Notes under the pieces: generated by a model
Seen by the model: the letters and a program-made list of their open reading frames with translations, nothing else
Told to the model about the DNA's origin: nothing
Database searches by the model: none
Source of the DNA: an uncultured Altererythrobacter sp.
GTDB taxonomy: Bacteria; Pseudomonadota; Alphaproteobacteria; Sphingomonadales; Sphingomonadaceae
Direction: 5' to 3'
Assembly: GCA_946885545.1 (NCBI GenBank)
Contig: CAMPGP010000027.1
Location: forward strand, 1 to 14,803
DNA: 14,803 nucleotides
Program-made: the position numbers and the translations under genes
Shown: piece by piece, positions 1 through 7,633 of the stretch
Layout of the letters: each line of letters starts with the position of its first letter
How positions within the stretch are numbered: the first letter of the stretch is position 1

Positions 1-1190
1 CCTTCATCATCGTCGGCTCGGGCTTCCTCAAGGCGAACATCTCGGTGATCGTCGGCCAGCTCTATCCGCGCACCGACGTGCGCCGCGACGGCGCCTACAC
101 GATCTTCTACATGGGGATTAACGTCGGCGCGGCGATCGGCACGATCATCGCCGGTTACCTCGGCCAAACGCTCGGCTGGGCCTACGGCTTCGGCGCTGCG
201 GGCATCGGCATGCTGCTCGGCCTGGTCGTCTTCATCCTGGGTCGTCCGCTGCTGCTCGGCCAGGGCGAACCGCCCAAGCTGCTCGAGAAGAGCCGGGAAT
301 ACCTGCTCTACGGCGTCGGCATTGTCGCCGTGGGCGTGATGTGGCTGCTGATCCAGTACCAGTCGGTCGTCGGTACGCTGATGCTCGTCGCGGGCGCCGC
401 GCTGCTGATCTACGTGTTGATCGAAGCGTTCAAGCTCGAGAGGCAGCCGCGCGAGCGCATGTTCGCCATCCTGTTCCTGATCGCGCTGCAGCCGCTGTTC
501 TGGGGCCTGTTCGAGCAGGCGGGCGGCTCGCTAAATCTGTTCACCGACCGCTATGTCGACCGGCAGGGCGTCCCCGCCTCGATCTTCCAGTCGATCAACC
601 CGATCTACATCATCCTGCTCGCACCGATCTTCGCCGGACTGTGGACGTGGCTCGGCCGCCGCGGGCTGGAGCCATCGACCCCGGCCAAGTTCGGCCTTGG
701 CCTCGTCCAGCTCGGCTTCGGCTTCCTCGTCCTCGTTTGGGGTGCGGCGAGTGTCGGGCCGGAGGCGTTGGTGCCGGTGATCTTCCTGTTCGGCATCTAC
801 TTCTTCCACACCACCGGCGAGCTCTGCCTCTCGCCCGTCGGTCTCTCGGCGATGAACCGGCTCGCGCCGCGCCATCTCGCGAGCTTGATCATGGGTGCCT
901 GGTTCTTCGCGACCGCCGGCGGCAACTTCGTCGCGGGCATGATCGGCGCGGCGACCGGCGGCGAAGACGGCGAGATGACTCGCGGCGCGACGATGGACAT
1001 CTACTGGACCATCGGCCTCATCGCGATCGGCGTCGGGATCGTCGTCATCGTGATCTCGGGCCTCGTCAAGAAGCTGATGCATCTCGACACGCTGGGCGAC
1101 GCCAACGTGGGCGACGATCTGGCGGGCGGCAGCGAGGTCGGCGAACCGCAGGCGGCGGGTGTTCATCCCGCAACCCGCCGGGAAGACTGA
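1..1190 (+). CDS. POT/PTR2-family proton-dependent peptide transporter, 5' end missing
   Basis: This is an inner-membrane transporter of the major facilitator superfamily, and POT members import di- and tripeptides with protons. The frame is open from base 3, so the true start lies upstream. About 395 residues are visible, and family members usually have 450-550. Near the visible N-terminus are the POT pieces FLKANISVIVGQLY and FYMGINVGAAIG. Further on are EQAGGSLNLFTDRY and the PTR2-like GELCLSPVGLSAMN followed by a glycine-rich helix. Many hydrophobic segments of about 20 residues alternate with short charged loops. The tail after the last helix is short and rich in Gly, Glu and Asp. The stop is at 1188-1190, directly before tandem hairpins. 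Next to exported amidohydrolases the substrate could be a peptide breakdown product, which is inference. The family call is firm and the substrate is unknown. Confidence 0.93.
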   Translation, partial: FIIVGSGFLKANISVIVGQLYPRTDVRRDGAYTIFYMGINVGAAIGTIIAGYLGQTLGWAYGFGAAGIGMLLGLVVFILGRPLLLGQGEPPKLLEKSREYLLYGVGIVAVGVMWLLIQYQSVVGTLMLVAGAALLIYVLIEAFKLERQPRERMFAILFLIALQPLFWGLFEQAGGSLNLFTDRYVDRQGVPASIFQSINPIYIILLAPIFAGLWTWLGRRGLEPSTPAKFGLGLVQLGFGFLVLVWGAASVGPEALVPVIFLFGIYFFHTTGELCLSPVGLSAMNRLAPRHLASLIMGAWFFATAGGNFVAGMIGAATGGEDGEMTRGATMDIYWTIGLIAIGVGIVVIVISGLVKKLMHLDTLGDANVGDDLAGGSEVGEPQAAGVHPATRRED

Positions 1191-1197
1191 TCTTCCC
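1180..1197 (+). other. Hairpin around the transporter stop codon
   Basis: GGGAAGA (1180-1186) and TCTTCCC (1191-1197) form a perfect 7-base inverted repeat around the loop CTGA, which contains the TGA stop. It lies 8 bases before the intrinsic terminator stem. It may protect the transporter mRNA 3' end or act with the terminator. The structure is seen; the role is inferred. Confidence 0.5.
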
Positions 1198-1205
1198 AAG
1201 TTACC

Positions 1206-1234
1206 GGGGCGCGGCGCAGGCCGCGCCCCTTTTT
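1206..1234 (+). terminator. Rho-independent terminator after the POT transporter
   Basis: GGGGCGCGGC (1206-1215) pairs perfectly with GCCGCGCCCC (1220-1229) across a 4-base loop, followed by five T (1230-1234). This is a textbook intrinsic terminator. It ends only 19 bases before the next gene's ATG at 1254. The amidohydrolase genes must therefore be transcribed from upstream by readthrough, or from a promoter overlapping this structure. Confidence 0.9.
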
Positions 1235-1253
1235 CTTGCCTGGGGGCATTCGA

Positions 1254-2626
<1,373 letters not shown>

Positions 2627-2630
<4 letters not shown>

Positions 2631-4000
2631 TCAAGCGCACGCTCCTTGCCGCAACCGCCGCACTCGCCCTCGCCACGCCCGCCGCGGCGCAGGATTTCGC
2701 AATCACCAACGCCACCGTCGCGACCGGCGACGGCAGCGATCCGATCGAGAACGCCACGGTCGTCGTGCGCGGCGGCAAAATCGTCGCCGCCGGGGCGGGC
2801 GTTTCGGTGCCAGCGGGCGTGCCCGTGTCCGACGGTAGCGGCACGTGGATCACCCCCGGCATCTTCGCCACCGTCACCAACCTCGGCCTCGTCGACGTCG
2901 ATGCGGTGGGCGACAGCAACGATACCCGCGCGGGCAGTTCGCCGTTCAGCGCAGCGCTGGATGCCGCGCCCGCGGTCAATCCGGGCTCGCAGAACGTCAA
3001 GGTCAGCCGCGCCGGGGGCATTACCCGTGCCGCGATCGCTCCGAGTGCCGCAAGCTCGATCTTCGCCGGTCAGGGCGCCATGATCGACCTCGGCGACGAT
3101 CCGCAGGCGGTGCGGCGCGCACGCGCCTTCCAGTTCGTCGAGCTCGGCGAGAGCGGCGGGCGCCTCGCAGGCGGAAGCCGCACCGCGGCGCATACGCTGC
3201 TGCGCAATGCGCTGCGCGAGGCGGGCCGTTACGGCGAGGATTCGGGTCTCTCGGGCAGCCCGAGCCGTCCCGCGGACGTCAGCACCGGCGACGACGTGCC
3301 GATCGATCCGCGCATGACCGACAGCGATGCCGACCGTGCGAGCGACGTGCTGCTCACCCGGTTCGATGCCGCCGCGCTGGTTCCGGTAGTGACCGGCCGC
3401 CAGCCGCTCTACGTTCACGTGGAGCGCGCCGCCGACATCCGCGCCGTGCTGGCCCTGCCGCGCGAGTTCCCGCGGCTCGACCTCGTGATCGTGGGGGCGA
3501 GCGAAGGCTGGATGGTGGCGGACGAACTGGCCGCCTCGGGCGTGCCGGTGATTGCCAACTCGCTCAACGACCTGCCCGCCCAGTTCGAGCAGCTCGCGGC
3601 TACCCAGAGCAACATCGGCCGCATGCAGGCCGCCGGGGTGAAGGTCGCCATCAACGCCGCAGCGATGGAGCAGCCGCGCTACCTGCCGCACTTCGCGGGC
3701 AATCTGGTCGCGCTCGCTTCGGTCCCGCGCGCGGCCGGGCTGAGCTGGGGCGAGGCGCTGGCGAGCATCACTTCGATCCCGGCCGAGATCAGCGGCTACG
3801 GCGGCCAGCTTGGCGTTCTCGCCCCGGGCGCGGCGGGCGACGTGGTGGTGTGGGACGGCGATCCGCTCGAGGTCACCTCCGCCCCGGTGCGGGTCTATAT
3901 CGACGGCGTCGAACAGCCGATGGAGAGCCATCAGACGGGTCTGCGCGACCGCTATCGCGACCTCGACGAGAGCGAACTGCCCAAGGCCTATGACTGGTAA
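2627..4000 (+). CDS. Secreted amidohydrolase paralogue lacking metal ligands (probable pseudoenzyme)
   Basis: The 457-residue protein has a Sec signal peptide (MIKRTLLAATAALALATPAAAQ, shown here as two parts: MIKRTLLAATA and ALALATPAAAQ), cleaved near residue 22. It matches the preceding gene at both ends: TPG near residues 76-78 aligns with TPGVIDIHSH, and GDVVVWDGDPLEV near 404 aligns with ADVVLWNGDPLSV. The metal motif has become TPGIFATVTN, so the two His positions are V83 and N85. The later His pair (FHHA) and HSDS Asp are also not visible, being replaced by IVGASE and INAAAM; only H264 in LYVHVE remains near the expected place. The loss is consistent along the barrel, yet the frame is intact and start and stop are coupled to both neighbours. 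A non-catalytic partner or regulatory subunit of the first amidohydrolase is inferred. A different catalytic chemistry cannot be excluded. Confidence 0.85.
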
Positions 4001-4526
4001 GCGTGCGGCCGCGCCTGCGGGCGCTTCGGCGACACTGGGCGCGCTGGGCGCGGCGGCGATGGCCGTCGCGGCCTTTTCGCTCGTGCCGGCGCTCGCGCAG
4101 GATTCGCCACCCGACCGGTCGCAGGACGCCGCGTGGCACAACGAACAGCAGGCCGCGCTCGCGCGCCTCCAGCCCGCCGACGGCTGGGGCACGCTCGAAG
4201 GGGGCTTGCGCATCCGGCGGGTGAAGGGCCCCGGTACCGGCCCGCATCCGACCGTCGCGGACACCGTCACCGTCCACTATGCCGGAACACTGACCGACGG
4301 GACCAAATTCGACAGTTCGTGGGACCGCGGCGAACCCGCGACCTTCCCGCTCGGCAGGCTGGTCAAGGCGTGGCAGCTCGCGATCCCGCAGATGGGCGTC
4401 GGCGATACGATAGAGATCGCCGTCCCGGCAGATCTCGGCTACGGCCCGCAGGGCAAGGGCCCGATCCCCGGGAACGCCACGCTGCTGTTCACGATCGAGC
4501 TGCTGGACATCGAAGGGCGAAGCTGA
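3990..4526 (+). CDS. Secreted FKBP-type peptidyl-prolyl cis-trans isomerase
   Basis: The 178-residue protein catalyses cis-trans isomerisation of prolyl bonds, probably as a periplasmic folding helper. A hydrophobic stretch ending in LVPALAQD (about residues 30-38) looks like a signal peptide. The FKBP domain spans roughly 70-176. Residues matching the FKBP12 pocket are Y98 (VHYAG), F107-D108 (TKFDSS), F119, W128 (LVKAW in place of the usual VIPGW), Y151 (GYG) and F167. The active site therefore looks intact. The start at 3990 lies inside the preceding gene and overlaps it by 11 bases, which implies translational coupling. Upstream in-frame starts would overlap that gene much further and would hide the signal peptide. 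Joint expression with two exported amidohydrolases suggests it may help fold them, which is inference. Confidence 0.92.
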   Translation: MTGKRAAAPAGASATLGALGAAAMAVAAFSLVPALAQDSPPDRSQDAAWHNEQQAALARLQPADGWGTLEGGLRIRRVKGPGTGPHPTVADTVTVHYAGTLTDGTKFDSSWDRGEPATFPLGRLVKAWQLAIPQMGVGDTIEIAVPADLGYGPQGKGPIPGNATLLFTIELLDIEGRS

Positions 4527-4555
4527 TTGCCAAGTAGGTTTCGTTTCGCTACTTA
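4527..4555 (+). promoter_or_regulatory. Tentative promoter for the NnrU gene
   Basis: TTGCCA (4527-4532) is five of six to the -35 consensus. It is followed after 17 bases by TACTTA (4550-4555), a poor -10. The implied transcript would start near 4562 and carry the GGGGAG ribosome site at 4567-4572. This is weak, and the gene could equally be read from the upstream operon. Confidence 0.25.
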
Positions 4556-4580
4556 ACCCGTAGATCGGGGAGACTGGCGC

Positions 4581-5255
4581 ATGAACGAGGCTCTGATTTC
4601 GCTGGCCGCCGCGGCCGTCGCCTTCGTCGGTACGCATTTCGCGCTGTCGCATCCGCTGCGCGCGCCGCTGGTCGGCATGGCGGGGGCCAAGGGCTTTCTC
4701 GGCATCTACACGCTCGTCGCGCTGGCGACGTTCGGCTGGATGGTCGTCGCCTTCCGCGCCGCGCCGACCGCCGACCTCGCTGGGTCGGGCGAGATCGGCT
4801 GGATCGCCGCCACAATGCTGACCCTGCCCGCGCTGGTACTGTTCCTCGGGTCGCTGCGCGGCAATCCGGCGCTGCCCGATCCGCGCGCGGCCGAGGCGGC
4901 ACGACGCGATCCCGCGGGCGTGTTCGCGGTCACCCGTCACCCGATGATGTGGGGTTTCGCACTCTGGGCGCTGTCGCACATCATCCTGTGGTGGAGCCTG
5001 CGCACGCTGATCGTCGCGGGTGCGGTGATGTTCCTCGCGCTCGTCGGCGCGCACCTCCAGGACCGCAAAAAGGCAGCGCTGATGGGCGATGCCTGGACCG
5101 GCTGGCAGGCCAGGACGCGCTACTGGCCGCGCTGGAGCGCACTGCCGCGCGCGGGCGGGTTGCTGTGGCTGATCGCGCTGGCGCTCTGGCTTCTCCTCAC
5201 CTGGTCGCACATCCACGCTGCGGGCATTCCCGCAGGCGTGTGGCGCTGGCTCTAG
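4581..5255 (+). CDS. NnrU-family multispanning membrane protein
   Basis: The 224-residue protein has about six hydrophobic segments (near residues 5-23, 40-58, 73-91, 122-137, 142-158 and 193-209). NnrU hallmarks are THFALSHPLR (H19, H24) and VTRHPMMWG (H120), plus H133 and a DRKKAALMGDAW segment. NnrU was named for a locus needed for nitric-oxide and nitrite reductase activity in denitrifiers. The same family contains the heme-binding zeta-carotene isomerase Z-ISO of phototrophs. No denitrification gene is visible here, so a role in nitrogen oxides is not supported by context. The start has GGGGAG (4567-4572) 8 bases upstream. The stop TAG overlaps the stop of the opposing crotonase gene. 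The family call is good and the function is open. Confidence 0.88.
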   Translation: MNEALISLAAAAVAFVGTHFALSHPLRAPLVGMAGAKGFLGIYTLVALATFGWMVVAFRAAPTADLAGSGEIGWIAATMLTLPALVLFLGSLRGNPALPDPRAAEAARRDPAGVFAVTRHPMMWGFALWALSHIILWWSLRTLIVAGAVMFLALVGAHLQDRKKAALMGDAWTGWQARTRYWPRWSALPRAGGLLWLIALALWLLLTWSHIHAAGIPAGVWRWL

Positions 5256-6049
5256 CGCCCGGTGAAGCGCGGAGACCGCTTTTCTAGCAGGGCGGCCACC
5301 CCTTCGGCGTGATCCTCGGTGTGGTGCATGTGTGCCTGCGTCGTCGCGGCAAGTTCGAGTGCCGTGTCGTAGGTCACCGAGCGGCCCTGACGCAGCAGCT
5401 CCTTGGTTGCGCGCAGCGCCTGCGGGGGCATCGCGGCGATCTTCTCGGCGAGCGTGCGCGCCTCGCCCATCAGTGCCTCGGACGCGACCACGCGGCTGAC
5501 GAGACCCCATTCGCGCGCGGTCTCGGCGTCGATCACCTCGCCGGTGTAGAACAGCTCGGCGGCGCGCGCGTGGCCGATCACGCGTGGCAGGATCCATGTG
5601 CCGCCGTCGCCCGGTACGAGCCCGAGCTTGAGGAACGTCACCCCGAACTTCGCGCTGCTCGATGCCAGGCGAATGTCGGCGAGACAGGCGAGATCGCAGC
5701 CGAGCCCGATCGCCGGGCCGTTGACCGCGGCGATCAGCGGCACCTTCAAGCCATCGAGTGCACGCAGCGCGCGATGGATGTTCGTACGGTAGCCCTCGGC
5801 GATCGCGGCCGGGTTACCGCCGAAGTTGCCCGTGCGGTCGCGCATTGCCTTGATGTCTCCGCCCGCAGAGAACGCCTTGCCCGCGCCGGTCAGGATCGCG
5901 CAGCGCAGCTCCGGGTCGGCATTGATCGCGTTGCATGCCGCCGCGACTTCGTCCCCGTCGCCCGATGCGCCAAGGGGGTTCATCGCTTCTGGGCGGTTGA
6001 AGGTGAGCGTGGCAACGGCGCCGTCGCGCGCAATTTCAAGCAGTGGCAT
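5252..6049 (-). CDS. Crotonase-family protein (enoyl-CoA hydratase/isomerase-like)
   Basis: The 265-residue protein, normal length for the family, acts on acyl-CoA thioesters bound in an oxyanion hole. The hole-forming stretches are AFSAGGDIKAM (59-69) and GPAIGLGCDLA (111-121). In rat enoyl-CoA hydratase the catalytic pair is Glu144 (GCELA) and Glu164 (PEILLG). Here these become D119 (GCDLA) and F139 (GVTFLKLG). An acid is instead present at D148 in LVPGDGGTW, a position used by isomerase-type crotonases such as PaaG-like proteins. A double-bond isomerase or another crotonase reaction is therefore more likely than classic hydration. ATG at 6049 has GGAG 8 bases upstream (complement of 6058-6061). 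The 3' end shares CTAG with the facing gene. The family is certain and the exact reaction is not. Confidence 0.93.
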   Translation of the reverse strand: MPLLEIARDGAVATLTFNRPEAMNPLGASGDGDEVAAACNAINADPELRCAILTGAGKAFSAGGDIKAMRDRTGNFGGNPAAIAEGYRTNIHRALRALDGLKVPLIAAVNGPAIGLGCDLACLADIRLASSSAKFGVTFLKLGLVPGDGGTWILPRVIGHARAAELFYTGEVIDAETAREWGLVSRVVASEALMGEARTLAEKIAAMPPQALRATKELLRQGRSVTYDTALELAATTQAHMHHTEDHAEGVAALLEKRSPRFTGR

Positions 6050-6076
6050 GGGCGAGGCTCCGGTTGACCGAGCCCC

Positions 6077-6105
6077 TCTACATCAGCCCACGGCGGGTTT
6101 GTCGA
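6077..6105 (-). promoter_or_regulatory. Tentative promoter for the crotonase gene
   Basis: On the minus strand TCGACA (complement of 6100-6105) is followed after exactly 17 bases by TGTAGA (6077-6082), in the 62-base gap before the gene. The predicted start near 6070 leaves about 20 leader bases that include the GGAG site. The -10 matches only three of six consensus bases. Confidence 0.3.
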
Positions 6106-6111
6106 GCCGGG

Positions 6112-6789
6112 TCAGGGCGCGGGACAGCCCGCCCAGTGCTCCGCCAGCAGCGCCGTCCATGCCGTTTCGCCACTCGCTCGGGCGACGAGCCGAAGACGGA
6201 AATCGCGATGCTCGGCATGGTTGGGGATCGGCATCGTTGCATCGAGCAGCCGCCCGTCCTCGCCGAACCACAGCCGCCCCTCGCCATCGCCGAGCGCCGG
6301 GCCGCTTGCGACATAGTGATGGAAAAGGTCGCCGTTCCGGACGCCCGAACCCGCATAGCGCAAGTCGAGCCGCCCGAGATTGCGGAAGCTGGGCCCTTCC
6401 ACCCCCGTCAGCAGCAGCGGGAAGTCGAACAGCACTTAGCGCGCGCCAACGGGAACCGAAAACACCGGCTCCGCCGAGGGGCTGCCGAGCCTTGCATTTA
6501 GCTCTCCGCCGGCGTCGCGCGAAAGCCAGGCGAAGGCTTCCTGCCCCAGCTCGCGGGTCAGCCGACCACCGATCAGCTCGATCGCCTGCCCGCTTGCCCA
6601 ATCGAGCCGCGCCTTGACGAATGCGGCGTTGGTGCATGGGCTGCGCGACTTGTGGACCCAGACTTCGCCCGGCGCGCGATCGTAGATCACGATCCGCTCG
6701 GCCATCGCGCCGTCGCTGTCGGACCGAACGTAGGTCAGCACCTCGCCAGGTGGAGCAGCGGTAGCGGCGAGGAGCGCGAGTGCGAGCAC
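6112..6789 (-). pseudogene. Secreted hypothetical protein interrupted by an in-frame TAA
   Basis: I do not recognise this family. From GTG at 6789 the frame gives 117 residues, starting with a signal-like MLALALLAATAAPPG, then EVLTYVRSDSDG and WVHKSRSPC. It stops at TAA (6436-6438) after VFSVPVGAR. The same frame continues at once for 107 more residues (VLFDFPLLLTGVEGP, RLDLRYAGSG, LFHHYVASGP, LWFGEDGRLLDATMPIP) to TGA at 6112-6114. Both halves have the G/C-rich third positions of real genes here, so they are most simply one 225-codon gene broken by one substitution, because no frame change is needed. Sequencing error, a recent nonsense mutation, or a functional short form remain possible. 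A second start at the GTG just after the TAA has no ribosome site. No in-frame start exists further upstream, because a TGA lies two codons before the GTG. Confidence 0.7.
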
Positions 6790-6797
6790 CGCTCAGT

Positions 6798-6826
6798 GTA
6801 TTATTCAGGTAATACGCCTCGGTCAA
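6798..6826 (-). promoter_or_regulatory. Near-consensus sigma-70 promoter with embedded dyad
   Basis: On the minus strand TTGACC (complement of 6821-6826) is followed after exactly 17 bases by TAATAC (complement of 6798-6803). The -35 matches five of six consensus bases. The site lies in the last codons of the alpha/beta hydrolase gene. The -10 is one arm of a dyad, GTATTA-N6-TAATAC (6798-6815), which could be an operator. The predicted start is about 6790-6791, one or two bases before the GTG of the interrupted gene. Confidence 0.6.
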
Positions 6827-7598
6827 TCCGTTCGAGGAATGCCAGTGCATGGTGTTCGGCCTCGGGCAGCCAGGCGAGGTCGTGCCCTGCGCCGCGTACC
6901 GCCATCAGTTCCGTGCCAGTCCGCGTCCGCGCGAGGCGGCGGGCGTGTTCGAGAGGGATGAGGTCGTCGGCATCGCCATGGAGGATCAAGACCGGCGAGC
7001 GAACCTGCGGCAGCAGCGCCGCGTTGTCGTAGCGGTCGCGCAGCATCAGGCCGGTCGGTAGCCACCAGGCCTTTTCACGCGCCAGCTCGGTCAAGCTCGA
7101 GAACGGCGAGATCAGGATCAGCGCGGCGGGCTGAACCTCGCTCGCGACGCGGGTGGCGACGCCGCCGCCGATCGAATTGCCGATCACCACCGTGTCGGAC
7201 GGCGTGACGCCCCGCTCGGCGAGCCATGCCACGGCGGCGCGCCCGTCGCGGATCAGGCCTTGCTCGCTCGGGCGTCCGGGGTTGCCGCGATAGCCGCGAT
7301 ACTCGGCTGCGAGCACGCCGTAGCCTTGGGGCACCATGCGATCGGTCGCGACCACGCTCGATTGCCAGTCGGCACCGTTGCCGTGGAAATAGAGGATCGT
7401 GGGGTGCCCTGGCGCGGCAGCTCGATAGCCTGCCGCGAGGTCGAGCCCGTCCGACGTTCGGTAGACGACGCGCTCGAAACCCGCAGGCTCGCTTCCGGGG
7501 CCAGGCGGGGCAGGATAGACGATGCGACCCTGCGCCAGCGTCAACGCGGCGGCGAGCGCGAGATAGAGTGTGAAGATCGTGAGGAGGGCAGCCAGCAT
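6801..7598 (-). CDS. Membrane-anchored alpha/beta hydrolase (ABHD13/17-like serine hydrolase)
   Basis: The 265-residue protein resembles bacterial BEM46/ABHD-type serine hydrolases, whose natural substrates are mostly unknown esters. Residues 1-23 form an uncleaved-looking hydrophobic anchor, so the catalytic domain probably faces the periplasm. Family landmarks in order are ILYFHGNG (68-75, oxyanion region), GNSIGGG with nucleophile S142, HGDADDLIP (207-215, acid at D211 or D212) and GAGHDL with H239. The triad is complete. ATG at 7598 is 35 bases after the dxs stop, on the same strand. A purine run GAGGGGG (complement of 7610-7616) lies 11 bases upstream, so joint transcription with dxs is likely. 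The last codons hold the promoter of the next gene. No link to isoprenoid synthesis is evident beyond position. Confidence 0.9.
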   Translation of the reverse strand: MLAALLTIFTLYLALAAALTLAQGRIVYPAPPGPGSEPAGFERVVYRTSDGLDLAAGYRAAAPGHPTILYFHGNGADWQSSVVATDRMVPQGYGVLAAEYRGYRGNPGRPSEQGLIRDGRAAVAWLAERGVTPSDTVVIGNSIGGGVATRVASEVQPAALILISPFSSLTELAREKAWWLPTGLMLRDRYDNAALLPQVRSPVLILHGDADDLIPLEHARRLARTRTGTELMAVRGAGHDLAWLPEAEHHALAFLERIDRGVLPE

Positions 7599-7633
7599 GC
7601 GCCGCTTCGCCCCCTCGCCGATCCTCCCGGCGG

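Noticed and set aside
1236..1253. TTG at 1236 as start of the first amidohydrolase
   Set aside because: It adds six residues before the lipoprotein signal and lacks a spaced ribosome site. ATG 1254 has GGGGG at the right distance.
4532..4554. AAGTAG / CTACTT inverted repeat as a terminator after the FKBP gene
   Set aside because: The 6-base stem is weak, has an 11-base loop and has no T run after it.
6112..6435. Second half of the interrupted gene as a separate gene starting at GTG next to the TAA
   Set aside because: There is no ribosome site, no signal or natural N-terminus, and perfect frame continuity with the first half.
6083..6850. A continuous minus-strand frame running across the interrupted gene
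   Set aside because: It avoids the TAA, but its protein is Arg/Ala-rich with no motifs, and its codon positions do not follow the genome's third-position bias. The 6789 frame fits much better.
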